NCBI RefSeq assembly: GCF_021800405.1
Contig: NZ_CP084550.1
Coordinates: forward strand, 2,046,001 to 2,110,000
Direction: 5' to 3'
DNA: 64,000 bases
Source: Arthrobacter sp. FW306-07-I
GTDB taxonomy: Bacteria; Actinomycetota; Actinomycetes; Actinomycetales; Micrococcaceae
The position numbers were made by a program, and so were the translations under genes. Shown piece after piece: positions 26,491-34,725 of this stretch; the first letter of the stretch is position 1, and each line of letters starts with the position of its first letter. Under the pieces are notes generated by a model. It searched no databases and was not told the DNA's origin. It saw only the letters and a list, made by a program, of their open reading frames with translations.

Positions 26491-27492
26491 GTGAGAAGGC
26501 GTGCAACCATCCTCGACGTCGCCGAAGCGGCCGGCGTCTCAGTCTCAACCGTGTCCAAAGCAGTGAATGGACGCTACGGCATTGCGGTAGAGACGGTAGA
26601 ACGAGTCCTACAGGTCGCGCGCGACCTCGGATACGAGTCAAGCCTCGTGGCCAGCAGCATGCGCTCCCGCAAGACGGGCGTCATCGGGGTGCTGGTGGCC
26701 GACTTTGAGCCCTTCAGTGCCGAGATCCTGAAGGGCGTGGGCTCCGCCCTCAGCGGTTCCCGCTACGACCTCCTGGCCTACAGCGGTTCGAACCAGCTCT
26801 CCTCCGAGGGATGGGAACGGCGATCGCTCAGCCGCCTGAGCGGGACCCTTATCGACGGCGCGATCATGGTGACCCCGACGGTTGTGAACGTCACTGCGGA
26901 CGTGCCGATTGTGGCCGTGGATCCCCACACTGGCCGGGCCGACCTCCCCACCGTGGAATCAGACAACCTGGGCGGCGCACGTGACGCCACCAGGTTTCTG
27001 ATGGGCCTCGGCCACCGGCGGATCGGCTTCGTCGCCGGCCGCCCCGACCTGCGTTCCGCTATCGCAAGGGAGGCGGGGTACCGCCGGGCCCTGTCCGAAG
27101 GCGGCCTTCCCTTTGACCAGACCCTGGTCGAGATCGGGAACTACGACCCCGAATATGCCCGTAGGGCAGCTCACCGCCTCCTCACCAGGCACGACCGCCC
27201 CACTGCCGTTTTCGCCGCAAACGACCTCTCTGCCATCGTTGTCATCGCGGTGGCGCGGGAGCTTGGAATACAGGTGCCCGGAGAGCTTTCAGTAGTCGGC
27301 TTCGATGACATTCCGGAAGCAGCCCGGCACGCCTTACCGCTTACCACGGTGCACCAGCCCATGAGCCGTATGGGCGCCTCGGCAGCCGCCTTGGTGGTGG
27401 CGCTCATGAATGGCGAGGCGCCTGAAACCACCCAGCTCAAGATGCCGACCCGGCTGATTGTCCGAACCACCACGGCCCCACCTGCTCCTTGA
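26491..27492 (+). CDS. LacI family transcriptional regulator of the xylan locus
   Basis: A 333-residue repressor. The N-terminal helix-turn-helix is ATILDVAEAAGVSVSTVSKA with hinge region SSLVASSMRSRKTG, followed by a periplasmic-binding-like effector domain with TRFLMGLGHRRIGFVAG and AARELGIQVPGELSVVGFDD-type blocks. It diverges from the xylan operon, so it probably represses the operon until a xylo-oligosaccharide or xylose binds. The GTG start has no ribosome site, consistent with a leaderless transcript from the -10 at 26477. The effector is not known from sequence. Confidence 0.92.
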   Translation: MRRRATILDVAEAAGVSVSTVSKAVNGRYGIAVETVERVLQVARDLGYESSLVASSMRSRKTGVIGVLVADFEPFSAEILKGVGSALSGSRYDLLAYSGSNQLSSEGWERRSLSRLSGTLIDGAIMVTPTVVNVTADVPIVAVDPHTGRADLPTVESDNLGGARDATRFLMGLGHRRIGFVAGRPDLRSAIAREAGYRRALSEGGLPFDQTLVEIGNYDPEYARRAAHRLLTRHDRPTAVFAANDLSAIVVIAVARELGIQVPGELSVVGFDDIPEAARHALPLTTVHQPMSRMGASAAALVVALMNGEAPETTQLKMPTRLIVRTTTAPPAP

Positions 27493-27516
27493 GCTGCCGG
27501 GGCTTCCCTTGCGCCC

Positions 27517-29592
27517 TTAGCTCAGGCCCAGTGCGACGGCCAGGTCCGGCCCAAGTGACTTCGCGAAGGTATTCGTCATGTGGTTGTCCCGGTAGACCAG
27601 AACGTTGCCAATGACAGCAGGGCAAAGACCTTCCCGGCAAAAGAACCTCGACAGGTCCACAACTTCGACGCCGTTAATCCGTCCGGCTGCCGACACAAGC
27701 GCGTCCTCACCGCTCGCCAGGGCTTCCGAAGCGGGCGTGGCACAGGCGTCGCCGTCGGCATGCTTCTGAACGCATTCCACCGGGTTCCCGTGGGGATATG
27801 GCAGGTCCGCGATGACGGCGACGCGGAGCCCGGCAGCGCGCAGGGCGGAAAGGGATTGGACATAACCATCCAGCAGCGGGGCGTCCGGCCCCCAGGACCA
27901 TCCAAGCGCTTTCCGGTACCCCGTTTCGCGCATCCCGGCAACCAGGACAAGGTCAGGTTTTGCTGCCGCGATCTTTTCCGCCGTTACAGCGTTTTGGGCC
28001 GGGCAGTTGGTGTAGACGGTGGCGGCAGACCGTGGCGGCGTCAGCGCAAACGGGCAGCCATTGCGCACCATGGCGTGGATCCTGAGCGGAATATGTTTTG
28101 AGACGGCGATGAGGGGGTCAACAAACTGACCCGCATGGGAATCCCCGACAACCACGACAACCGGGGCACCTTGATCTGCCGTTGAACCGAACCAGCAATC
28201 CGTGTCGGGCACCAGGGCGGGGTCGTACACGCCGCAGGCCCCGACGCTCGTGGCCGGCACGTCCTGCATGGCCACTGAGGGGTCAGGGCGGACGGGCAGG
28301 CCGGCGGGGACGGCCGCAGGACGGGCAGACCACGCCTGCGCACCGGGGTAATCGTGATCGGACAGTTCGGTGGACAACTGTGCGCGCTTGAACTCGATGA
28401 CCTGCCAAGGCGCCCACGCTGCCCCAGACACCACCAGCGCCACGCAAAGGGCCATGGCGTATACCCGGCGGTACGTGCGCCAGTCAGCCTGTCCGGAGTG
28501 GTGCCGGAAGCGCTGCTCCACCAGGTAGTAGGAGGCGGCGGCGAGGGCGAGGCTTACGACGGCGAGGAGGAGTGCTTCGCTGATGCGCGGGGCGCGGCCC
28601 AACAGCGCGACAGCGAAGACGATGACCGGCCAGTGCCACAGGTACAGGGAATATGACACGTCGCCAACGAAGGTCATGGGCCGGATGCCAAGGAACCGGG
28701 AGGCGGACCACGGAACGGCCATTGACAGGGTGCCCGTACGCAGCAGGATGGCGGTGCCCAGCACCGGAATGGCGGCGATGCTGCCCGGGAAGGCCATATC
28801 GGTGCTGAAGAGGAAGGCGGGCACAACGATGGCGGAGACGCCCAGCCAGCCGCTGAGTGAGGCAAGGCGGGCGGAGCCCTTCAGCAGGGTCGGGAGTAGG
28901 GCAGCGAGTCCGCCGACGGCGAGTTCCCAAATCCTGGTGGTGGTGGCAAAGTACGCGATGGTGTGCTCGTGGCCGCTCAGGTAGATGCTGTAAATGAACG
29001 ATGCCAAGGCAGTTACGGATAAGGCCGGGACAATGAACCGGCCGGCCTTTTGCCCTGCAGCGTGGGCGGCGGCGACCAGGCCAAGGAAGAAGAACGGGAT
29101 GACGAGGTAGAACTGCTCCTCGACGGCGAGGGACCAGAAGTGCTGCAGGGGAGACACTTCCTGCGTGGCACCCGCATAGGAAACGGCGGAAAGAGCCTGG
29201 TGCCAGTTTTGTACCTGGAGCAGCGAAAACAGGACATCGGAGGAGATGTTCTGCCAGCGGCTGGGGGCAAGCAGCAGGACAGCGCCGGCCAGGACTGCGA
29301 CCAAAACAACTGCCGACGCCGGGAACAGCCTCCGGATGCGCCGGGTGTAGAAATCAAGGACGGAGATGGACGCGTTTCTGGCGGCTTCCCTTGCAAGGGA
29401 GCCAATGATGAGGAAACCCGAGACGACGAAGAACACGTCGACTCCTACGAATCCGCCCGGGAGGGCTTCCGGGCGAAGATGGTAGATCACCACGATCCCC
29501 ACGGCCAGCGCCCGGAGGCCCTGGATGTCCGGCCTGGGGCCATGGCCGGCCCGGACGTGCCCCCGGCGTCGCTTAACCGCGGCGTGCCTCAT
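27517..29592 (-). CDS. Acyltransferase 3 (OafA/YrhL type) with C-terminal SGNH domain
   Basis: About 691 residues. The first ~380 residues form an integral membrane acyltransferase 3 domain: RPDIQGLRALAVGIVVIYHL, then GGFVGVDVFFVVSGFLI with the conserved motifs, RRIRRLFPAS, and HFWSLAVEEQFYLV. The C-terminal half is an SGNH-hydrolase-like domain outside the membrane, with VVVVGDSHAGQFVDPL as nucleophile block and YRDNHMTN supplying the His. These fusions O-acetylate cell-wall glycans or surface polysaccharides. The ATG at 29592 is preferred because GGAGGG lies 6 bases upstream; a 74-codon upstream extension is low-quality sequence. It converges with the LacI gene. Confidence 0.88.
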   Translation of the reverse strand: MRHAAVKRRRGHVRAGHGPRPDIQGLRALAVGIVVIYHLRPEALPGGFVGVDVFFVVSGFLIIGSLAREAARNASISVLDFYTRRIRRLFPASAVVLVAVLAGAVLLLAPSRWQNISSDVLFSLLQVQNWHQALSAVSYAGATQEVSPLQHFWSLAVEEQFYLVIPFFFLGLVAAAHAAGQKAGRFIVPALSVTALASFIYSIYLSGHEHTIAYFATTTRIWELAVGGLAALLPTLLKGSARLASLSGWLGVSAIVVPAFLFSTDMAFPGSIAAIPVLGTAILLRTGTLSMAVPWSASRFLGIRPMTFVGDVSYSLYLWHWPVIVFAVALLGRAPRISEALLLAVVSLALAAASYYLVEQRFRHHSGQADWRTYRRVYAMALCVALVVSGAAWAPWQVIEFKRAQLSTELSDHDYPGAQAWSARPAAVPAGLPVRPDPSVAMQDVPATSVGACGVYDPALVPDTDCWFGSTADQGAPVVVVVGDSHAGQFVDPLIAVSKHIPLRIHAMVRNGCPFALTPPRSAATVYTNCPAQNAVTAEKIAAAKPDLVLVAGMRETGYRKALGWSWGPDAPLLDGYVQSLSALRAAGLRVAVIADLPYPHGNPVECVQKHADGDACATPASEALASGEDALVSAAGRINGVEVVDLSRFFCREGLCPAVIGNVLVYRDNHMTNTFAKSLGPDLAVALGLS

Positions 29593-29813
29593 TGCTTTCC
29601 CTCCGTACAACGCTGTCAATCTCCGCCCTGCAGGGGGAATCGAGGCGAGTGAGGCTCGCCGACAGCCGATTGTATCCGAAACATATCCTGCAGGATCCGG
29701 CGCGGTAAGGTCACCGGTACGATGCTTGCGGCTAGGGTGGTGCCTGTGCCGCCGCCGGGGCCTGTCGTGTCCGGGCACGCCGCGGCGGAACCCTGGACCG
29801 CAAAGGAGCTCCA

Positions 29814-30707
29814 ATGGTTAGCGACTTCACGACCGGCTCACTTGAGTGCCTTTTCACGGGCTCGGTCTGGGCCGAAGGACCTCTGTGGGTTCCTTCGTCG
29901 CAGACGGTGCGCTGGAGTGACATCCCGAATGACCGCATCCTGGAATTCAGCCCGGCCAGCGGTGCCACCCGGGAGTATGCCGTCGGCGTCGAATACACCA
30001 ACGGCCGCACCCTCGACGCCGACGGGAGCGTGGTGCAGTGCAGCCACGGCCGGCGCCGGGTGGAGCGGGACAGTGAAGGGACCGTGACGGGCCTGGTGGA
30101 CTCCTTCGAGGGCCGCCGGCTGAACTCACCCAACGATGTGGTGGTGGCCCGTGACTCCAGCATCTGGTTCACCGACCCGCCGTACGGCATTCTTCCGGGG
30201 ACGAAGGAGGGGCACGAGGGTGAGCAGGAATACGGCGGCTGCAACGTCTTCCGCTTCGATCCGGCCACGGGGAGACTCAGTGCTGTCATCACGGACCTGG
30301 TGCACCCCAACGGGCTGGCCTTCTCACCTGACGAGACGGTCCTCTACGTCGCCGACACCGCCGGTCCCCGTTACGGCGTCCCCCTGCGAATCGCCAGCTA
30401 CAGTGTTGGCGATGGTACCTGCGGACCCCGGACAGGCACTTTGGAATTGGAAGACGGGTACCCGGCGGACGGCTTGAGGATCGACGTCGAAGGCAGGATC
30501 TGGACTTCAGCCGGCCCTTCGGTCCGCGTCTATTCGCCGTCCTCCGATCTCCTGGAGACCATCGCCGTGCCGGAAACCGTATCCAACCTGTGCTTTGGCG
30601 GCCCCGACGGGCAGGACCTCTACCTCACCGCAACCACCAGCCTGTACCGGATCCGCACCACCACCACGGACGCGGCCGCGCGCACCTTTCCGCCCGACAC
30701 CAACTGA
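29814..30707 (+). CDS. SMP-30/gluconolactonase family lactonase
   Basis: A 297-residue six-bladed beta-propeller of the SMP-30 family, which hydrolyses sugar lactones using a central metal. Metal-ligand blocks are visible: WAEGPLW (Glu21), LNSPNDVVVARDSSIWFTDP (Asn, Asp), LVHPNGLAFS (Asn) and PADGLRIDVEG (Asp). No signal peptide is present. It lies 14 bases upstream of an aldo/keto reductase in an apparent two-gene operon. The substrate may be a pentono- or hexono-lactone; a link to xylose oxidation is only a possibility raised by the nearby locus. GGAGC precedes the ATG. Confidence 0.88.
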   Translation: MVSDFTTGSLECLFTGSVWAEGPLWVPSSQTVRWSDIPNDRILEFSPASGATREYAVGVEYTNGRTLDADGSVVQCSHGRRRVERDSEGTVTGLVDSFEGRRLNSPNDVVVARDSSIWFTDPPYGILPGTKEGHEGEQEYGGCNVFRFDPATGRLSAVITDLVHPNGLAFSPDETVLYVADTAGPRYGVPLRIASYSVGDGTCGPRTGTLELEDGYPADGLRIDVEGRIWTSAGPSVRVYSPSSDLLETIAVPETVSNLCFGGPDGQDLYLTATTSLYRIRTTTTDAAARTFPPDTN

Positions 30708-30721
30708 TCGCGAGGACACCC

Positions 30722-31753
30722 ATGCAGTACCGAACCCTAGGAAACAGCGGCACCATCGTCACCAGCTATGCGCTGGGCACCATGACCTTCGGCGCAGAGG
30801 CGACAGAGGAAACCTCCCATGCCATCCTGGACAGCTACTTCGAGGCCGGCGGCAACTTCATTGACACCGCGGACGTGTACAGCGCCGGAGTGTCGGAGGA
30901 AATCATCGGACGGTGGCTGGCCAAACGGCCCGAGGCCAGGGACAGCGCCGTGGTCGCCACCAAGGGGCGCTTCCCCATGGGGACGGCACCGAACGACGTC
31001 GGGACGTCCCGCCGTCGCCTGGCGCGGGCCCTGGATAATTCCCTCCGCCGCCTTGGCGTGGAACAGGTCGATCTTTACCAGATGCACGCATGGGACCCGA
31101 TCACCCCGCTGGAGGAAACCCTCCGCTTCCTGGACGATGCCGTGGCAAGCGGAAAAATCGCCTACTACGGTTTCTCCAACTTCCTGGGCTGGCAGCTCAC
31201 CAAGGCCGTGCACGTGGCCCGCAGCCAAGGCTGGAACCCGCCCGTAAGCCTCCAGCCGCAGTACAGCCTGCTGGTCCGGGACATCGAGTTCGAGATCGTT
31301 CCGGCCGCGCTCGACGCCGGTATCGGCCTGCTGCCCTGGTCACCGCTGGGCGGCGGCTGGCTGTCCGGCAAGTACCAGCGGGACCAGCGCCCGTCCGGTG
31401 CAACCCGCCTCGGCGAAAACCCCGAACGCGGCATGGAGGCCTGGAAGGCGCGCAACGAGAACCCGCGGACGTGGGCAGTTCTCGACGCCGTTGCGGACAT
31501 TGCTTCTGCCCACGGTGTCAGCCATTCCCAGGTGGCGCTGGCGTGGCTGGCGGACCGGCCTGCAGTGACCTCGGTGATCCTGGGCGCCCGCACCACGGAG
31601 CAGCTGGCGGACAACTTGGCCGCCGCCGAACTGGAACTCACCGCGGAGGAAATCTCCCGCCTCACTCAGGCCAGCCAGCCCGAAACCGGCGTCTACCCCT
31701 ACGGGCCGATGGCCCAGGAGCAGCGCAGCCGCAAGATGGAGGGCGGCCGGTAG
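30722..31753 (+). CDS. Aldo/keto reductase
   Basis: A 343-residue NADPH-dependent AKR of the YghZ/AKR11-like type. The catalytic tetrad is visible as Asp in NFIDTADVY, Tyr in ADVYSAG, Lys in AVVATKG and His in YQMHAWD. The phosphate-binding C-terminal block is VTSVILGARTTEQLADNL. It likely reduces sugar or other aldehydes in the cytoplasm. The ATG at 30722 follows GAGGACACCC and gives the family-typical start MQYRTLGNSG; an open frame extends upstream into the lactonase gene but is not credible. Confidence 0.9.
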   Translation: MQYRTLGNSGTIVTSYALGTMTFGAEATEETSHAILDSYFEAGGNFIDTADVYSAGVSEEIIGRWLAKRPEARDSAVVATKGRFPMGTAPNDVGTSRRRLARALDNSLRRLGVEQVDLYQMHAWDPITPLEETLRFLDDAVASGKIAYYGFSNFLGWQLTKAVHVARSQGWNPPVSLQPQYSLLVRDIEFEIVPAALDAGIGLLPWSPLGGGWLSGKYQRDQRPSGATRLGENPERGMEAWKARNENPRTWAVLDAVADIASAHGVSHSQVALAWLADRPAVTSVILGARTTEQLADNLAAAELELTAEEISRLTQASQPETGVYPYGPMAQEQRSRKMEGGR

Positions 31754-31785
31754 CGAGCCACGACAGGTCCGGGGGAGCCCCCAAC

Positions 31786-32022
31786 TTAGTGCTTGAGCAC
31801 GTCCGGCAGTTCATCCACATACACGGTTTGCGGAGGGTCGAAGTAGATCACCAGCACTTCAGCACCCACCGGAAAGTCGCTGGCTTTGTCGAATGGGTGG
31901 GCGTGGAAGGCCATGATGCCGCCGAGATAGGGCAGCATGACTTCGCCGATGGTGCCCGGGCCAACCCGCCCGGTCACCCGGCCAATCTTTCCAGTCAGGC
32001 TGCGGTCAACGTTTTTGCGCAT
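31786..32022 (-). CDS. Small NfeD/YuaF-like OB-fold protein
   Basis: A soluble protein of about 78 residues, MRKNVDRSLTGKIGRV onward. The core pattern GRVTGRVGPGTIGEVMLP ... FPVGAEVLVIYFDPPQTVYV resembles the C-terminal OB-fold of NfeD proteins, which pair with flotillins or stomatins. It starts 19 bases after the flotillin stop on the same strand, matching the known flotillin-NfeD pairing. Unlike full NfeD proteins it has no membrane helix, so it may be tethered through flotillin. The ATG at 32022 is preferred; a 20-codon upstream extension overlaps flotillin. Confidence 0.65.
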   Translation of the reverse strand: MRKNVDRSLTGKIGRVTGRVGPGTIGEVMLPYLGGIMAFHAHPFDKASDFPVGAEVLVIYFDPPQTVYVDELPDVLKH

Positions 32023-32041
32023 CCAGGGTTCCCCAAACCCG

Positions 32042-33475
32042 CTAGGAGCCCTGTGCCCGCGCGGGGCGCTTGGCGTCTTCACCCTTGCGCAGCGCTGACG
32101 CGAGGGCGGGGAGGTAGTCGCCGGCCTGGGCCAGGATTCCGCCCAGCATCTGGTTGACGCCCTCTCCGCCGTTCAGGACGGTCATGTTGCCGACATGGGA
32201 GAAAGGTTCCGCCGCCGCAGCAATGATGGCGGGCATGTTCTCGGCAAGCTGCTGGGATATGACTGCGTCCTGGTTGGTGCCCAGTGCTTCGGCGCGCGCC
32301 TTGATGCCGTCTGCCTCGGCCAGTGCCTTGGCCTTGATCGCGGAGGCCGCGGCATCTCCCTTGGCCCTGGTGGCGGCGGCTTCGGCCTCGCCGGTGACCT
32401 TGGTGGCACCGGCAGTGGCAGCGGCTGCGGTGGCATTGGCCTGGGCCAGCAGCTCCGTCCGCCGTGCGTTGGCCTGGGCTTCCAGTTCCGTTCGGCGGGC
32501 CAATGCCTCCGCGGCGCTGATGTCCGCGGCCTTCTTGCCCTCCGCTTCGGTCCTTGTGGCATAGGCCTTGGCGTCCGCCGGCTTCCTGACAATGGTTTGG
32601 AGCTTCTGCTCTTCGCGGTCGGCCTCGAGCTTGGCCACCTCCGTTTCCTGGACCACCACCTGCTGCCGTGCCGTCGCTTCGGCCAGCGGGCCGGCCTGGG
32701 AAGCGTTTGCCCTGGCGCGCTCGGCGTTGGCCTGCGCCACGGACTGCCTGATTGCGGAAGCACTCTGCGCGTCCGCAATCAACGCTGCCGCCTCTGCCTC
32801 CTTCTCCGCAGCTTCCCGGTTGCGGGTGGCCTCCGCAATGCGGGCCTCCATCTTCACCTGGGCGATATGCGGCTTGGCGATGTTCTGGATGTAGCCCGTT
32901 GGGTCCTGGAGGTCCTTGATCTGCAGGGAGTCCACCACCAGCCCCAGCTTCTCCATCTCCACGCCACTGGCGCTGCGGACTTGGGAAGCGAGCTTGTCCC
33001 GCTCACGGATGATCTCCTCCACCGTCATGCTGCCGATGATGGAGCGCAGATGGCCCTCGAAGACGTTATAGACCTGGCTTTCCATTTTTGGCTGCTGGCC
33101 CAGGAAACGGCGGGCCGCATTGGCGATAAATGGCGGGGCATCACCGATTTTGTAAATAACCACGCCCTCCACGACGACCTGGATGCCCTGGGACGTAACG
33201 CAGGAAACCTTGAGCTCGGTTTCATTCAACGTCAGCGACAGCGGCCGCACCGTCTGGAGGCCGGGCAGGACCAAGGCGCCTTTGCCGGTGACAATCTTGA
33301 AGTCCATTCCTTCCCGGGTTTCCAGCGTTCCGCGCGTGAGTCCGGAGATGATGAGGGCCTCATTAGGTTCAGCTACTTTCCACATCAGCTTGGTGGCCAC
33401 CCAGATAAAGGCGATGGCAAAAAGAACCCCCAAAACAATGGCAATAAGCGGGAAGAACGGTGCAAAGTCCGGCAT
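32042..33475 (-). CDS. Flotillin family (SPFH domain) membrane protein
   Basis: A 477-residue membrane microdomain scaffold. It has one N-terminal transmembrane helix (FFPLIAIVLGVLFAIAFIWV), then an SPFH/band 7 domain (NEALIISGLTRG ... GIQVVVEGVVIYKIGD) to about residue 200, then a long Ala/Glu/Arg-rich coiled coil up to ~410. The coiled coil has a local duplication (ARRTELEAQAN followed by ARRTELLAQAN). Flotillins organise membrane proteins and fluidity. A CCGTGA/TCACGG inverted repeat (33494-33512) lies just upstream of the start. It forms a likely operon with the NfeD-like gene. Confidence 0.92.
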   Translation of the reverse strand: MPDFAPFFPLIAIVLGVLFAIAFIWVATKLMWKVAEPNEALIISGLTRGTLETREGMDFKIVTGKGALVLPGLQTVRPLSLTLNETELKVSCVTSQGIQVVVEGVVIYKIGDAPPFIANAARRFLGQQPKMESQVYNVFEGHLRSIIGSMTVEEIIRERDKLASQVRSASGVEMEKLGLVVDSLQIKDLQDPTGYIQNIAKPHIAQVKMEARIAEATRNREAAEKEAEAAALIADAQSASAIRQSVAQANAERARANASQAGPLAEATARQQVVVQETEVAKLEADREEQKLQTIVRKPADAKAYATRTEAEGKKAADISAAEALARRTELEAQANARRTELLAQANATAAAATAGATKVTGEAEAAATRAKGDAAASAIKAKALAEADGIKARAEALGTNQDAVISQQLAENMPAIIAAAAEPFSHVGNMTVLNGGEGVNQMLGGILAQAGDYLPALASALRKGEDAKRPARAQGS

Positions 33476-33721
33476 AACCAGATCCTTTCAATGCCGTGAA
33501 CAGGCATCACGGTCAAGCCCCAATAAGTGCAGCCGTCCTTTTACCGCACCGCTGAAGTGCCCTCGATTCAGGCGTTTCCGGCCAGCTGTTGTAGACAGTT
33601 TGATTCGGCCCCGCGCAGGAGTCCAGAGCTGGGCCGACATTTGCCTGCGGCAACGGAAAATGGCTAACGACGACGGCACCTGGCGTCCGTTGTCGGGTCC
33701 GGCAACCGGGGCGGGACCAGG

Positions 33722-34510
33722 TCAGGAGGGAGGGCTTTTCTCCAGGTAGCCGAGGGCAGCGCTGGCCGCCCTCGCGGCGTCCGCGACCGCCGGACCCAGC
33801 CGCCCGACGTCGTCCGGACTTACGCGCTGGGTGGGAAAACCGACGCCCAGGACCGCAGCGAGGCGCCCGGCGTGGTTGAAGACCGGGGCGCTGATGGAGC
33901 CCACGTCTGAGTTCCGCTCCCCAAAGGCTGCGTAGAAGCCCGCAGCTTTCGCCTCGCTGACCTGGCTGTCGAGTTTCTCCCACGTATCCGGGGTCGCCGA
34001 GGTGTAGCTGGTCAGCTCCGTGTCCTGGATTGCCTCACGGGCTTCGGGATCGAAGGCAAGGAAGATCTTTCCCGGCGCCCCGGCATGCATCGGCATGACC
34101 TGCCCCACCAGGAAGGGCCGCATCACCACGTGACGGGTTTCGGCCACCGCAACCACAGTGCGGAAGGCGCCGTCACGCATGTACAGGCAGGCCGTCTCTC
34201 CGGTCTTGTCGCGCAGTTCCTGGAGGAAGGGATGGACCAAACGGACCACATCCAGGCCGAAGGTGCCGGGGGTGGCCCACTGGACCAGGCGCAACCCGAT
34301 CCGGTAGCGGTCTCCGTCGCGGTCAAGGAACCCTTCCCGCACCATGTTCTGCACCAGCCGCTGGCATGTACTCGACGGCAGCCCCGTCTGCCGGACGATT
34401 TGCTGGAGCGTAGGTTCCGGGAACTCAATGGAAAAGCAGTTCAGGATCTCGCTGACTTTGCGCAGCACCAGGAGGGGCTGCGCGGATCCGCTGCTTCGCT
34501 CTGACGCCAA
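33722..34510 (-). CDS. IclR family transcriptional regulator
   Basis: A 262-residue regulator with an N-terminal winged helix (VSEILNCFSIEFPEPTLQQIVRQTGLPSSTCQRLVQNM) and a C-terminal IclR effector-binding domain (GETACLYMRDG, PMHAGAPGKIFLAF, GSISAPVFNHAGRLAAVLGVG). It starts at a TTG (34510), which fits the family N-terminus MASERSSGSAQPLLVL. It diverges from an MHS transporter gene and likely controls that catabolic cluster in response to an aromatic or short organic acid, which is inferred from position. Confidence 0.9.
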   Translation of the reverse strand: MASERSSGSAQPLLVLRKVSEILNCFSIEFPEPTLQQIVRQTGLPSSTCQRLVQNMVREGFLDRDGDRYRIGLRLVQWATPGTFGLDVVRLVHPFLQELRDKTGETACLYMRDGAFRTVVAVAETRHVVMRPFLVGQVMPMHAGAPGKIFLAFDPEAREAIQDTELTSYTSATPDTWEKLDSQVSEAKAAGFYAAFGERNSDVGSISAPVFNHAGRLAAVLGVGFPTQRVSPDDVGRLGPAVADAARAASAALGYLEKSPPS

Positions 34511-34588
34511 CGCCTTTGTCCCTTATCTCAGCGATCTTCCGGGGTGTGAGTGGTTATTCTATGGCGCCGCGCCAGGTGAAGTTAATTG

Positions 34589-34643
34589 TTGACATAGGCA
34601 ACGAGGACCCGCACCATGGGTTGGAGAACCGCATTGCGGGTCC
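34589..34643. promoter_or_regulatory. Consensus -35 box and nested inverted repeat between IclR and MHS genes
   Basis: TTGACA at 34589-34594 is a perfect -35 hexamer reading toward the MHS gene. Immediately downstream a perfect 9-base inverted repeat, GGACCCGCA (34605-34613) and TGCGGGTCC (34635-34643), flanks an inner GGTT/AACC pair around GGAG. A regulator bound there would cover the -10 region, where no good hexamer is seen. The site lies midway between the divergent starts and is a good candidate IclR-type operator; the assignment is inferred. Confidence 0.45.
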
Positions 34644-34725
34644 AGTGGGCCTGATTTCGGAACCCCCATCTGTCCGATTTTGAAGCCAGGCCGGCGCCCT
34701 ACTACATCTGACCAATGGAGTGATG

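Noticed and set aside
27489..27529. Terminator between the LacI gene and the acyltransferase gene (TGAGCT ... AGCTCA)
   Set aside because: Only six base pairs with a long loop and no T-run.
29593..29814. Extended N-terminus of the acyltransferase
   Set aside because: The added 74 residues look non-coding, and ATG 29592 has a GGAGGG site at good distance.
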